Assembly: GCA_040954595.2 (NCBI GenBank) | Contig: CM082591.2 | Location: 10,664,001-10,728,000, forward strand | Origin: Balanoglossus misakiensis | Taxonomy: Eukaryota; Hemichordata | Length of the DNA: 64,000 nt | Direction of reading: 5' to 3' | In this document: positions 11,349-25,944 of the stretch, one piece after another | Layout: the number at the start of each line of letters is the position of its first letter | Numbering within the stretch: the first letter of the stretch is position 1 | The notes under the pieces: model-generated | The model's database searches: none | Told to the model about the DNA's origin: nothing | The model's input: the letters and a program-made list of their open reading frames with translations, nothing else | Made by a program: the position numbers and the translations under genes

Positions 11349-14300
11349 CTACAGGAAAACTTTCTTATCCTCAGGCCTATCATGTGTTCTGCGCATCACA
11401 AAAGAATTTCGTAAACAAACGAGGCTGTGTTTGGAAGCAACCATGGAAACTTTAGAACTATCCGTCAATCTACAGAGTCTAGTGAAAAACTTTCTTATGC
11501 GCATAGGCCTATCATGTGTTCTGCGCATCACAACAGAATTCGGTAAATAAACGAGGGTGTGTTTGGAAGCAACCATGGAAACTTTAGAACTATCCGTCGA
11601 TCGACAGAGTCTAGTGGAAAACTTTCTTATGCGCATAGACCTATCATGTGTTCTGCGCATCACAACAGAATTTTGTAAACAAACGAGGCTGTGTTTGGAC
11701 GCAACCATGGAAACTTTAGAACTATCCGTCGATCGACAGAGTCTAGTGGAAAACTTTCTTATGCGCATAGACCTATCATGTGTTCTGCGCATCACAACAG
11801 AATTTTGTAAACAAACGAGGCTGTGTTTGGAAGCAACCATGGAAACTTTAGAACTATCCGTCGATCTACAGAGTCTAGTGGAAAACTTTCTTATGCGCAT
11901 AGACCTATCATGTGTTCTGCGCATCACAACAGAATTTTGTAAACAAACGAGGCTGTGTTTGGAGGCAACCATGGAAACTTTAGAACTGTCCGTCGATCTA
12001 CAGAGTCTAGTGGAAAACTTTCTTATGCGCATAGACCTATCATGTGTTCTGCGCATAACAACAGAATTTTGTAAACAAACGAGGCTGTGTTTGGAAGCAA
12101 CCATGAAAACTTTAGAACTATCCGTCGATCGACAGAGTCTGGTGGAAAACTTTCTTATGCGCATAGACCTATCATGTGTTCTGCGCATCACAACAGAATT
12201 TTGTAAACAAACGAGACTGTGTTTGGAAGCAACCATGGAAACCTTAGAACTATCCGTCGATGGACAGAGTCTAGTGGAAAACTTTCTTATGCGCATAGAC
12301 CTATCATGTGTTCTGCGCATCACAACAGAATTTTGTAAACAAACGAGGCTGTGTTTGGAGGCAACCATGGAAACTTTAGAACTATCCGTCGATCTACAGA
12401 GTCTAGTGGAAAACTTTCTTATGCGCATAGACCTATCATGTGTTCTGCGAATCACAACAGAATTTTGTAAACAAACGAGGCTGTGTTTGGAAGCAACCAT
12501 GGAAACTTTAGAACTATATGTCGTTCTACAGAGTCTAGAGGAAAACTTTCTTATCCTCATAGGCCTATCATGTGTTCTGCGCATCACAACAGAATTTTGT
12601 AAACAAACGAGGCTGTGTTTGGAAGCAACCATGCGCATAGACCTATCATGTGTTCTGCGCATAACAACAGAATTTTGTAAACAAACGAGGCTGTGTTTGG
12701 AAGCAACCATGGAAACTTTAGAACTATCCGTCGTTCTGCAGAGTCTACAGGAAAACTTTCTTATCCTCATAGGCCTATCATGTGTTCTGCGCATCACAAC
12801 AGAATTTTGTAAACAAACGAGGCTGTGTTTGGAAGCAACCATGGAAACTTTAGAACTATCCGTCGTTCTACAGAGTCTAGAGGAAAACTTTCTTATCCTC
12901 ATAGGCCTATCATGTGTTCTGCGCATCACAACAGAATTTTGTAAACAAACGAGGCTGTGTTTGGAAGCAACCATGCGCATAGGCCTATCATGTGTTCTGC
13001 GCATCACAACAGAATTTTGTAAACAAACGAGGCTGTGTTTGGAAGCAACCATGAACACTTTAGAACTATCCGTCGATCTACAGAGTCTAGTGGAAAACTT
13101 TCTTATGCGCATAGACCTATCATGTGTTCTGCGCATCACAACAGAATTTTGTAAACAAACGAGGCTGTGTTTGGAAGCAACCATGAAAACTTTAGAACTA
13201 TCCGTCGATCGACAGAGTCTGGTGGAAAACTTTCTTATGCGCATAGACCTATCATGTGTTCTGCGCATCACAACAGAATTTTGTAAACAAACGAGACTGT
13301 GTTTGGAAGCAACCATGGAAACTTTAGAACTATCCGTCGATGGACAGAGTCTAGTGGAAAACTTTCTTATGCGCATAGACCTATCATGTGTTCTGCGCAT
13401 CACAACAGAATTTTGTAAACAAACGAGGCTGTGTTTGGAGGCAACCATGAAAACTTTAGAACTATCCGTCGATCTACAGAGTCTAGTGGAAAACTTTCTT
13501 ATGCGCATAGACCTATCATGTGTTATGCGAATCACAACAGAATTTTGTAAACAAACGAGGCTGTGTTTGGAAGCAACCATGGAAACTTTAGAACTATACG
13601 TCGTTCTACAGAGTCTAGAGGAAAACTTTCTTATCCTCATAGGCCTATCATGTGTTCTGCGCATCACAACAGAATTTTGTAAACAAACGAGGCTGTGTTT
13701 GGAAGCAACCATGCGCATAGACCTATCATGTGTTCTGCGCATAACAACAGAATTTTGTAAACAAACGAGGCTGTGTTTGGAAGCAACCATGGAAACTTTA
13801 GAACTATCCGTCGTTCTGCAGAGTCTACAGGAAAACTTTCTTATCCTCATAGGCCTATCATGTGTTCTGCGCATCACAACAGAATTTTGTAAACAAACGA
13901 GGCTGTGTTTGGAAGCAACCATGGAAACTTTAGAACTATCCGTCGTTCTACAGAGTCTAGAGGAAAACTTTCTTATCCTCATAGGCCTATCATGTGTTCT
14001 GCGCATCACAACAGAATTTTGTAAACAAACGAGGCTGTGTTTGGAAGCAACCATGCGCATAGGCCTATCATGTGTTCTGCGCATCACAACAGAATTCGGT
14101 AAATAAACGAGGGTGTGTTTGGAAGCAACCATGGAAACTTTAGAACTATCCGTCGATCGACAGAGTCTAGTGGAAAACTTTCTTATGCGCATAGACCTAT
14201 CATGTGTTCTGCGCATCACAACAGAATTTTGTAAACAAACGAGGCTGTGTTTGGAAGCAACCATGGAAACTTTAGAACTATCCGTCGATCGACAGAGTCT

Positions 14301-16355
14301 AGTGGAAAACTTTCTTATGCGCATAGACCTATCATGTGTTCTGCGCATCACAACAGAATTGTGTAAACAAACGAGGCTGTGTTTGGAAGCAACCATGGAA
14401 ACTTTACAACTATCCGTCGTTCTACAGAGTCTAGAGGAAAACTTTCTGATCCTCATAGGCCTATCATGTGTTCTGCGCATCACAACAGAATTTTGTAAAC
14501 AAACGAGGCTGTGTTTGGAAGCAACCATGCGCATAGACCTATCATGTGTTCTGCGCATCACAACAGAATTTTGTAAACAAACGAGGCTGTGTTTGGAAGC
14601 AACCATGGAAACTTTAGAACTATCCGTCATTCTGCAGAGTCTACAGGAAAACTTTCTTATCCTCATAGGCCTATCATGTGTTCTGCGCATCACAAAAGAA
14701 TTTTGTAAACAAACGAGGCTGTGTTTGGAAGCAACCATGGAAACTTTAGAACTATCCGTCGATCTACAGAGTCTAGTGGAAAACTTTCTTATCCTCATAG
14801 ACCTATCATGTGTTCTGCGCATCACAACAGAATTTTGTAAACTAACGAGGCTGTGTTTGGAAGCAACCATGGAAACTTTAGAACTATCCGTCGATCTACA
14901 GAGTCTATTGGAAAACTTTCTTATCCTCATAGACCTATCATGTGTTCTGCGCATCACAACAGAATTTTGTAAACAGACGAGGCTGTGTTTGGAAGCAACC
15001 ATGGAAATTTGAGAACTATCCGTCGATCTACAGAGTCTAGTGGAAAACTTTCTTATGCTCATAGACCTATCATGTGTTCTGCGCATCACAACAGAATTTT
15101 GTAAACAAACGAGGCTGTTTTTGGAAGCAACCATGGAAACTTTAGAACTATCCGTCGATCTACAGAGTCTATTGGAAAACTTTCTTATCCTCATAGACCT
15201 ATCATGTGTTCTGCGCATCACAACAGAATTTTGTAAACAGACGAGGCTGTGTTTGGAAGCAACCATGGAAATTTTAGAACTATCCGTCGATCTACAGAGT
15301 CTAGTGGAAAACTTTCTTATGTGCATAGGTCTATCATGTGTTCTGCGCATCACAACATAATTTTTTAAACAATCGAGGCTGTGTTTGGAAGCAACAATGG
15401 AAACTTTAGAACTATCCGTCATTCTGCAGAGTCTACAGGAAAACTTTCTTATCCTCATAGGCCTATCATGTGTTCTGCGCATCACAAAAGAATTTTGTAA
15501 ACAAACGAGGCTGTGTTTGGAAGCAACCATGGAAACTTTAGAACTATCCGTCGATCTACAGAGTCTAGTGAAAAACTTTCTTATGCGCATAGGCCTATCA
15601 TGTGTTCTGCGCATCACAACAGAATTCGGTAAATAAACGAGGGTGTGTTTGGAAGCAACCATGGAAACTTTAGAACTATCCGTCGATCGACAGAGTCTAG
15701 TGGAAAACTTTCTTATGCGCATAGACCTATCATGTGTTCTGCGCATCACAACAGAATTTTGTAAACAAACGAGGCTGTGTTTGGACGCAACCATGGAAAC
15801 TTTAGAACTATCCGTCGATCGACAGAGTCTAGTGGAAAACTTTCTTATGCGCATAGACCTATCATGTGTTCTGCGCATCACAACAGAATTTTGTAAACAA
15901 ACGAGGCTGTGTTTGGAAGCAACCATGGAAACTTTACAACTATCCGTCGTTCTACAGAGTCTAGAGGAAAACTTTCTTATCCTCATAGGCCTATCATGTG
16001 TTCTGCGCATCACAACAGAATTTTGTAAACAAACGAGGCTGTGTTTGGAAGCAACCATGCGCATAGACCTATCATGTGTTCTGCGCATCACAACAGAATT
16101 TTGTAAACAAACGAGGCTGTGTTTGGAAGCAACCATGGAAACTTTAGAACTATCCGTCGATCTACAGAGTCTAGTGGAAAACTTTCTTATGCGCATAGAC
16201 CTATCATGTGTTCTGCGCATCACAACAGAATTTTGTAAACAAACGAGGCTGTGTTTGGAAGCAACCATGGAAACTTTTGAACTATCCGTCGATCTACAGA
16301 GTCTAGTGGAAAACTTTCTTATGCGCATAGACCTATCATGTGTTCTGCGCATCAC
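11349..16355 (-). other. 1668-codon opposite-strand open frame in satellite, probably not a gene
   Basis: This has the same repeat peptide as the 46-63 kb frame. It starts just left of a TTTTATAAAC stop variant. It changes frame at about 11373, where a 2-bp loss in ATCCTCAGGCC shifts the phase. The leftward continuation then runs into the ATT tail of E1 as poly-Asn. It is listed only because of its length and because it marks one of the four phase-breaking indels. Confidence 0.75.
12103..14130. repeat. Higher-order repeat, 1080 bp, two copies
   Basis: Copies are 12103-13182 and 13183-14130, the second lacking the last unit. Each starts with an ATGAAAAC / GATCGACAG unit. It is followed by GATGGACAG, GATCTACAG and a unit with CTATATGTCG or CTATACGTCG, then a short unit, GTTCTGCAG, GTTCTACAG and a short unit carrying ATAGGCC. 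The period is 7 full plus 2 short units. Confidence 0.87.
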
Positions 16356-18216
16356 AACAGAATTTTATAAACAAACGAGGCTGTGTTTGGAAGCAACCAT
16401 GGAAACTTTAGAACTATCCGTCGATCTACAGAGTCCAGTGGAAAACTTTGTTATCCTCATAGGCCTATCATGTGTTCTGCGCATCACAACAGAATTTTGT
16501 AAACAAACGAGGCTGTGTTTGGAAGCAACCATGCGCATAGACCTATCATGTGTTCTGCGCATCACAACAGAATTTTGTAAACAAACGAGGCTGTGTTTGG
16601 AAGCAACCATGGAAACTTTAGAACTATCCGTCATTCTGCAGAGTCTACAGGAAAACTTTCTTATCCTCATAGGCCTATCATGTGTTCTGCGCATCACAAA
16701 AGAATTTTGTAAACAAACGAGGCTGTGTTTGGAAGCAACCATGGAAACTTTAGAACTATCCGTCGATCTACAGAGTCTAGTGGAAAACTTTCTTATCCTC
16801 ATAGACCTATCATGTGTTCTGCGCATCACAACAGAATTTTGTAAACTAACGAGGCTGTGTTTGGAAGCAACCATGGAAACTTTAGAACTATCCGTCGATC
16901 TACAGAGTCTATTGGAAAACTTTCTTATCCTCATAGACCTATCATGTGTTCTGCGCATCACAACAGAATTTTGTAAACAAACGAGGCTGTGTTTGGACGC
17001 AACCATGGAAACTTTAGAACTATCCGTCGATCGACAGAGTCTAGTGGAAAACTTTCTTATGCGCATAGACCTATCATGTGTTCTGCGCATCACAACAGAA
17101 TTTTGTAAACAAACGAGGCTGTGTTTGGAAGCAACCATGGAAACTTTACAACTATCCGTCGTTCTACAGAGTCTAGAGGAAAACTTTCTTATCCTCATAG
17201 GCCTATCATGTGTTCTGCGCATCACAACAGAATTTTGTAAACAAACGAGGCTGTGTTTGGAAGCAACCATGCGCATAGACCTATCATGTGTTCTGCGCAT
17301 CACAACAGAATTTTGTAAACAAACGAGGCTGTGTTTGGAAGCAACCATGGAAACTTTAGAACTATCCGTCGATCTACAGAGTCTAGTGGAAAACTTTCTT
17401 ATGCGCATAGACCTATCATGTGTTCTGCGCATCACAACAGAATTTTGTAAACAAACGAGGCTGTGTTTGGAAGCAACCATGGAAACTTTTGAACTATCCG
17501 TCGATCTACAGAGTCTAGTGGAAAACTTTCTTATGCGCATAGACCTATCATGTGTTCTGCGCATCACAACAGAATTTTATAAACAAACGAGGCTGTGTTT
17601 GGAAGCAACCATGGAAACTTTAGAACTATCCGTCGATCTACAGAGTCCAGTGGAAAACTTTGTTATCCTCATAGGCCTATCATGTGTTCTGCGCATCACA
17701 ACAGAATTTTGTAAACAAACGAGGCTGTGTTTGGAAGCAACCATGCGCATAGACCTATCATGTGTTCTGCGCATCACAACAGAATTTTGTAAACAAACGA
17801 GGCTGTGTTTGGAAGCAACCATGGAAACTTTAGAACTATCCGTCATTCTGCAGAGTCTACAGGAAAACTTTCTTATCCTCATAGGCCTATCATGTGTTCT
17901 GCGCATCACAAAAGAATTTTGTAAACAAACGAGGCTGTGTTTGGAAGCAACCATGGAAACTTTAGAACTATCCGTCGATCTACAGAGTCTAGTGGAAAAC
18001 TTTCTTATCCTCATAGACCTATCATGTGTTCTGCGCATCACAACAGAATTTTGTAAACTAACGAGGCTGTGTTTGGAAGCAACCATGGAAACTTTAGAAC
18101 TATCCGTCGATCTACAGAGTCTATTGGAAAACTTTCTTATCCTCATAGACCTATCATGTGTTCTGCGCATCACAACAGAATTTTGTAAACAGACGAGGCT
18201 GTGTTTGGAAGCAACC
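15793..18216. repeat. Higher-order repeat, 1212 bp, two tandem copies
   Basis: Copies are 15793-17004 and 17005-18216. Each holds 8 full and 2 short units. Shared private markers at the 1212-bp offset are TTGGACGCAACC before the first unit, TTTACAACTATCC (15925 region and 17137 region), AACTTTGTTATCC and GTAAACTAACG. The region then continues into the TTTTTGGAAGC and EcoRI-type units that also close the neighbouring block at about 15.1-15.6 kb. Confidence 0.9.
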
Positions 18217-19140
18217 ATGGAAATTTTAGAACTATCCGTCGATCTACAGAGTCTAGTGGAAAACTTTCTTATGCGCATAGACCTATCATGTGTTCTGCGC
18301 ATCACAACAGAATTTTGTAAACAAACGAGGCTGTTTTTGGAAGCAACCATGGAAACTTTAGAACTATCCGTCGATCTACAGAGTCTATTGGAAAACTTTC
18401 TTATCCTCATAGACCTATCATGTGTTCTGCGCATCACAACAGAATTTTGTAAACAGACGAGGCTGTGTTTGGAAGCAACCATGGAAATTTTAGAACTATC
18501 CGTCGATCTACAGAGTCTAGTGGAAAACTTTCTTATGTGCATAGGTCTATCATGTGTTCTGCGCATCACAACATAATTTTTTAAACAATCGAGGCTGTGT
18601 TTGGAAGCAACAATGGAAACTTTAGAACTATCCGTCATTCTGCAGAGTCTACAGGAAAACTTTCTTATCCTCATAGGCCTATCATGTGTTCTGCGCATCA
18701 CAAAAGAATTTTGTAAACAAACGAGGCTGTGTTTGGAAGCAACCATGGAAACTTTAGAACTATCCGTCGATCTACAGAGTCTAGTGAAAAACTTTCTTAT
18801 GCGCATAGGCCTATCATGTGTTCTGCGCATCACAACAGAATTCGGTAAATAAACGAGGGTGTGTTTGGAAGCAACCATGGAAACTTTAGAACTATCCGTC
18901 GATCGACAGAGTCTAGTGGAAAACTTTCTGATGCGCATAGACCTATCATGTGTTCTGCGCATCACAACAGAATTTTGTAAACAAACGAGGCTGTGTTTGG
19001 ACGCAACCATGGAAACTTTAGAACTATCCGTCGATCGACAGAGTCTAGTGGAAAACTTTCTTATGCGCATAGACCTATCATGTGTTCTGCGCATCACAAC
19101 AGAATTTTGTAAACAAACGAGGCTGTGTTTGGAAGCAACC

Positions 19141-22100
19141 ATGGAAACTTTACAACTATCCGTCGTTCTACAGAGTCTAGAGGAAAACTTTCTTATCCTC
19201 ATAGGCCTATCATGTGTTCTGCGCATCACAACAGAATTTTGTAAACAAACGAGGCTGTGTTTGGAAGCAACCATGCGCATAGACCTATCATGTGTTCTGC
19301 GCATCACAACAGAATTTTGTAAACAAACGAGGCTGTGTTTGGAAGCAACCATGGAAACTTTAGAACTATCCGTCGATCTACAGAGTCTAGTGGAAAACTT
19401 TCTTATGCGCATAGACCTATCATGTGTTCTGCGCATCACAACAGAATTTTGTAAACAAACGAGGCTGTGTTTGGAAGCAACCATGGAAACTTTTGAACTA
19501 TCCGTCGATCTACAGAGTCTAGTGGAAAACTTTCTTATGCGCATAGACCTATCATGTGTTCTGCGCATCACAACAGAATTTTATAAACAAACGAGGCTGT
19601 GTTTGGAAGCAACCATGGAAACTTTAGAACTATCCGTCGATCTACAGAGTCCAGTGGAAAACTTTCTTATCCTCATAGGCCTATCATGTGTTCTGCGCAT
19701 CACAACAGAATTTTGTAAACAAACGAGGCTGTGTTTGGAAGCAACAATGGAAACTTTAGAACTATCCGTCGATCTACAGTGTCTAGTGGAAAACTTTCTT
19801 ATGCGCATAGACCTATCATGTGTTCTGCGCATCACAACAGAATTTTGTAAACAAACAAGGCTGTGTTTGGAAGCAACCATGGAAACTTTAGAACTATCCG
19901 TCGATCGACAGAGTCTGGCGGAAAACTTTCTTATGCGCATAGACCTATCATGTGTTCTGCGCATCACAACAGAATTTTGTAAACAAACGAGGCTGTGGTT
20001 GGAAGCAACCATGGAAACTTTAGAACTATCCGTCGATGGACAGAGTCTAGTGGAAAACTTTCTTATGCGCATAGACCTATCATATGTTCTGCGCATCACA
20101 ACAGAATTTTGTAAACAAACGAGGCTGTGTTTGGAAGCAACCATGTAAACTTTAGAACTATCCGTCGTTCTACAGAGTCTAGAGGAAAACTTTCTTATCC
20201 TCATAGGCCTATCATGTGTTCTGCGCATCACAACAGAATTTTGTAAACAAACGAGGCTGTGTTTGGAAGCAACCATGCGCATAGACCTATCATGTGTTCT
20301 GCGCATCACAACAGAATTTTGTAAACAAACGAGGCTGTGTTTGGAAGCAACCATGGAAACTTTAGAACTATCCGTCGATCTACAGAGTCTAGTGGAAAAC
20401 TTTCTTATGCGCATAGACCTATCATGTGTTCTGCGCATCACAACAGAATTTTGTAAACAAACGAGGCTGTGTTTGGAAGCAACCATGGAAACTTTTGAAC
20501 TATCCGTCGATCTACAGAGTCTAGTGGAAAACTTTCTTATGCGCATAGACCTATCATGTGTTCTGCGCATCACAACAGAATTTTATAAACAAACGAGGCT
20601 GTGTTTGGAAGCAACCATGGAAACTTTAGAACTATCCGTCGATCTACAGAGTCCAGTGGAAAACTTTCTTATCCTCATAGGCCTATCATGTGTTCTGCGC
20701 ATCACAACAGAATTTTGTAAACAAACGATGCTGTGTTTGGAAGCAACAATGGAAACTTTAGAACTATCCGTCGATCTACAGTGTCTAGTGGAAAACTTTC
20801 TTATGCGCATAGACCTATCATGTGTTCTGCGCATCACAACAGAATTTTGTAAACAAACAAGGCTGTGTTTGGAAGCAACCATGGAAACTTTAGAACTATC
20901 CGTCGATCGACAGAGTCTGGCGGAAAAATTTCTTATGCGCATAGACCTATCATGTGTTCTGCGCATCACAACAGAATTTTGTAAACAAACGAGGCTGTGG
21001 TTGGAAGCAACCATGGAAACTTTACAACTATCCGTCGTTCTACAGAGTCTAGAGGAAAACTTTCTTATCCTCATAGGCCTATCATGTGTTCTGCGCATCA
21101 CAACAGAATTTTGTAAACAAACGAGGCTGTGTTTGGAAGCAACCATGCGCATAGACCTATCATGTGTTCTGCGCATCACAACAGAATTTTGTAAACAAAC
21201 GAGGCTGTGTTTGGAAGCAACCATGGAAACTTTAGAACTATCCGTCGATCTACAGAGTCTAGTGGAAAACTTTCTTATGCGCATAGACCTATCATGTGTT
21301 CTGCGCATCACAACAGAATTTTGTAAACAAACGAGGCTGTGTTTGGAAGCAACCATGGAAACTTTTGAACTATCCGTCGATCTACAGAGTCTAGGGGAAA
21401 ACTTTCTTATGCGCATAGACCTATCATGTGTTCTGCGCATCACAACAGAATTTTATAAACAAACGAGGCTGTGTTTGGAAGTAACCATGGAAACTTTAGA
21501 ACTATCCGTCGATCTACAGAGTCCAGTGGAAAACTTTCTTATCCTCATAGGCCTATCATGTGTTCTGCGCATCACAACAGAATTTTGTAAACAAACGAGG
21601 CTGTGTTTGGAAGCAACAATGGAAACTTTAGAACTATCCGTCGATCTACAGTGTCTAGTGGAAAACTTTCTTATGCGCATAGACCTATCATGTGTTCTGC
21701 GCATCACAACAGAATTTTGTAAACAAACAAGGCTGTGTTTGGAAGCAACCATGGAAACTTTAGAACTATCCGTCGATCGACAGAGTCTGGCGGAAAACTT
21801 TCTTATGCGCATAGACCTATCATGTGTTCTGCGCATCACAACAGAATTTTGTAAACAAACGAGGCTGTGGTTGGAAGCAACCATGGAAACTTTAGAACTA
21901 TCCGTCGATGGACAGAGTCTAGTGGAAAACTTTCTTATGCGCATAGACCTATCATATGTTCTGCGCATCACAACAGAATTTTGTAAACAAACGAGGCTGT
22001 GTTTGGAAGCAACCATGTAAACTTTAGAACTATCCGTCGTTCTACAGAGTCTAGGGGAAAACTTTCTTATGCGCATAGACCTATCATGTGTTCTGCGCAT

Positions 22101-22674
22101 CACAACAGAATTTTATAAACAAACGAGGCTGTGTTTGGAAGTAACCATGGAAACTTTAGAACTATCCGTCGATCTACAGAGTCCAGTGGAAAACTTTCTT
22201 ATCCTCATAGGCCTATCATGTGTTCTGCGCATCACAACAGAATTTTGTAAACAAACGAGGCTGTGTTTGGAAGCAACAATGGAAACTTTAGAACTATCCG
22301 TCGATCTACAGTGTCTAGTGGAAAACTTTCTTATGCGCATAGACCTATCATGTGTTCTGCGCATCACAACAGAATTTTGTAAACAAACAAGGCTGTGTTT
22401 GGAAGCAACCATGGAAACTTTAGAACTATCCGTCGATCGACAGAGTCTGGCGGAAAACTTTCTTATGCGCATAGACCTATCATGTGTTCTGCGCATCACA
22501 ACAGAATTTTGTAAACAAACGAGGCTGTGGTTGGAAGCAACCATGGAAACTTTAGAACTATCCGTCGATGGACAGAGTCTAGTGGAAAACTTTCTTATGC
22601 GCATAGACCTATCATATGTTCTGCGCATCACAACAGAATTTTGTAAACAAACGAGGCTGTGTTTGGAAGCAACC
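19141..22674. repeat. Second locus of higher-order repeat A, displaced about 17 kb
   Basis: Copies start at 19141, 20143 (870 bp), 21013 and 22015. The last is a 660-bp partial copy whose first unit is a GTTCTACAG / TCTAGGGG hybrid. The stretch 18859-20148 has the same length and the same unit order as 1907-3196, an offset of 16952 bp. The 870-bp copy shares private variants with the one at 4193, such as ACGATGCTG at about 4777 and 20727. The first locus therefore has one more 1002-bp copy than this one, a copy-number difference typical of unequal exchange. Confidence 0.87.
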
Positions 22675-23940
22675 ATGTAAACTTTAGAACTATCCGTCGT
22701 TCTACAGAGTCTAGAGGAAAACTTTCTTATCCTCATAGGCCTATCATGTGTTCTGCGCATCACAACAGAATTTTGTAAACAAACGAGGCTGTGTTTGGAA
22801 GCAACCATGCGCATAGACCTATCATGTGTTCTGCGCATCACAACAGAATTTTGTAAACAAACGAGGCTGTGTTTGGAAGCAACCATGGAAACTTTAGAAC
22901 TATCCGTCGATCTACAGAGTCTAGTGGAAAACTTTCTTATCCTCATAGGCCTATCATGTGTTCTGCGCATCACAACAGAATTTTGTAAACAAACGAGGCT
23001 GTGTTTGGAAGCAACCATGGAAACTTTAGAACTATCCGTCGATCTACAGAGTCTAGTGGAAAACTTTCTTATCCTCATAGACCTATCATGTGTTCTGCGC
23101 ATCACAACAGAATTTTGTAAACAAACGAGGCTGTGTTTGGAAGCAACCATGGAAACTTTAGAACTATCCGTCGATCTACAGAGTCTATTGGAAAACTTTC
23201 TTATCCTCATAGACCTATCATGTGTTCTGCGCATCACAACAGAATTTTGTAAACAGACGAGGCTGTGTTTGGAAGCAACCATGGAAATTTTAGAACTATC
23301 CGTCGATCTACAGAGTCTAGTGGAAAACTTTCTTATGTGCATAGGTCTATCATGTGTTCTGCGCATCACAACATAATTTTTTAAACAATCGAGGCTGTGT
23401 TTGGAAGCAACAATGGAAACTTTAGAACTATCCGTCGATCTACAGAGTCTAGTGAAAAACTTTCTTATGCGCATAGGCCTATCATGTGTTCTGCGCATCA
23501 CAACAGAATTCGGTAAATAAACGAGGGTGTGTTTGGAAGCAACCATGGAAACTTTAGAACTATCCGTCGATCGACAGAGTCTAGTGGAAAACTTTCTTAT
23601 GCGCATAGACCTATCATGTGTTCTGCGCATCATAACAGAATTTTGTAAACAAACGAGGCTGTGTTTGGAAGCAACCATGGAAACTTTAGAACTATCCGTC
23701 GATCGACAGAGTCTAGTGGAAAACTTTCTTATGCGCATAGACCTATCATGTGTTCTGCGCATCACAACAGAATTTTGTAAACAAACGAGGCTGTGTTTGG
23801 AAGCAACCATGGAAACTTTACAACTATCCGTCGTTCTACAGAGTCTAGAGGAAAACTTTCTTATCCTCATAGGCCTATCATGTGTTCTGCGCATCACAAC
23901 AGAATTTTGTAAACAAACGAGGCTGTGTTTGGAAGCAACC

Positions 23941-25944
23941 ATGCGCATAGACCTATCATGTGTTCTGCGCATCACAACAGAATTTTGTAAACAAACGAGG
24001 CTGTGTTTGGAAGCAACCATGGAAACTTTAGAACTATCCGTCGATCTACAGAGTCTAGTGGAAAACTTTCTTATGCGCATAGACCTATCATGTGTTCCGC
24101 GCATCACAACAGAATTTTGTAAACAAACGAGGCTGTGTTTGGAAGCAACCATGGAAACTTTTGAACTATCCGTCGATCTACAGAGTCTAGTGGAAAACTT
24201 TCTGATGCGCATAGACCTATCATGTGTTCTGCGCATCACAACAGAATTTGGTAAACAAACGAGGCTGTGTTTGGAAGCAACCATGGAAACTTTAGAACTA
24301 TCCGTCGATCTACAGAGTCAAGTGGAAAACTTTCTTATCCTCATAGGCCTATCATGTGTTCTGCGCATCACAACAGAATTTTGTAAACAAACGAGGCTGT
24401 GTTTGGAAGCAACAATGGAAACTTTAGAACTATCCGTCGATCTACAGTGTCTAGTGGAAAACTTTCTTATGCGCATAGACCTATCATGTGTTCTGCGCAT
24501 CACAACAGAATTTTGTAAACAAACGAGGCTGTGTTTGGAAGCAACCATGGAAACTTTAGAACTATCCGTCGATCGACCGAGTCTAGTGGAAAACTTTCTT
24601 ATGCGCATAGACCTATCATGTGTTCTGCGCATCACAACAGAATTTTGTAAACAAACGAGGCTGTGTTTGGAAGCAACCATGGAAACTTTAGAACTATCCG
24701 TCGATCTACAGAGTCTAGTGGAAAACTTTCTTATGCGCATAGACCTATCATGTGTTCTGCGCATCACAACAGAATTTTGTAAACAAACGAGGCTGTGTTT
24801 GGAAGCAACCGTGGAAACTTTAGAACTATCCGTCGTTCTACAGAGTCTAGAGGAAAACTTTCTTATCCTCATAGGCCTATCATGTGTTCTGCGCATCACA
24901 ACAGAATTTTGTAAACAAACGAGGCTGTGTTTGGTAGCAACCATGCGCATAGACCTATCATGTGTTCTGCGCATCACAACAGAATTTTGTAAACAAACGA
25001 GGCTGTGTTTGGAAGCAACCATGGAAACTTTAGAACTATCCGTCGATCTACAGAGTCTAGTGGAAAACTTTCTTATGCGCATAGACCTATCATGTGTTCT
25101 GCGCATCACAACAGAATTTTGTAAACAAACGAGGCTGTGTTTGGAAGCAACCATGGAAACTTTTGAACTATCCGTCGATCTACAGAGTCTAGTGGAAAAC
25201 TTTCTGATGCGCATAGACCTATCATGTGTTCTGCGCATCACAACAGAATTTTGTAAACAAACGAGGCTGTGTTTGGAAGCAACCATGGAAACTTTAGAAC
25301 TATCCGTCGATCTACAGAGTCAAGTGGAAAACTTTCTTATCCTCATAGGCCTATCATGTGTTCTGCGCATCACAACAGAATTTTGTAAACAAACGAGGCT
25401 GTGTTTGGAAGCAACAATGGAAACTTTAGAACTATCCGTCGATCTACAGTGTCTAGTGGAAAACTTTCTTATGCGCATAGACCTATCATGTGTTCTGCGC
25501 ATCACAACAGAATTTTGTAAACAAACGAGGCTGTGTTTGGAAGCAACCATGGAAACTTTAGAACTATCCGTCGATCGACCGAGTCTAGTGGAAAACTTTC
25601 TTATGCGCATAGACCTATCATGTGTTCTGCGCATCACAACAGAATTTTGTAAACAAACGAGGCTGTGTTTGGAAGCAACCATGGAAACTTTAGAACTATC
25701 CGTCGATCTACAGAGTCTAGTGGAAAACTTTCTTATGCGCATAGACCTATCATGTGTTCTGCGCATCACAAAAGAATTTTGTAAACAAACGAGGCTGTGT
25801 TTGGAAGCAACCGTGGAAACTTTAGAACTATCCGTCGTTCTACAGAGTCTAGAGGAAAACTTTCTTATCCTCATAGGCCTATCATGTGTTCTGCGCATCA
25901 CAACAGAATTTTGTAAACAAACGAGGCTGTGTTTGGAAGCAACC
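23941..25944. repeat. Higher-order repeat B, 1002 bp, two tandem copies
   Basis: Copies are 23941-24942 and 24943-25944, each starting with a short unit, with a partial third from 25945. The length matches repeat A but the unit order differs: short; GATCTACAG; ACTTTTGAAC; GAGTCAAGTGG; CAGTGTCTAG; GATCGACCGAG; GATCTACAG; and a unit starting GTGGAAAC instead of ATGGAAAC (24811 and 25813). The equal length of A and B reflects equal unit counts, not identity. Confidence 0.9.
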
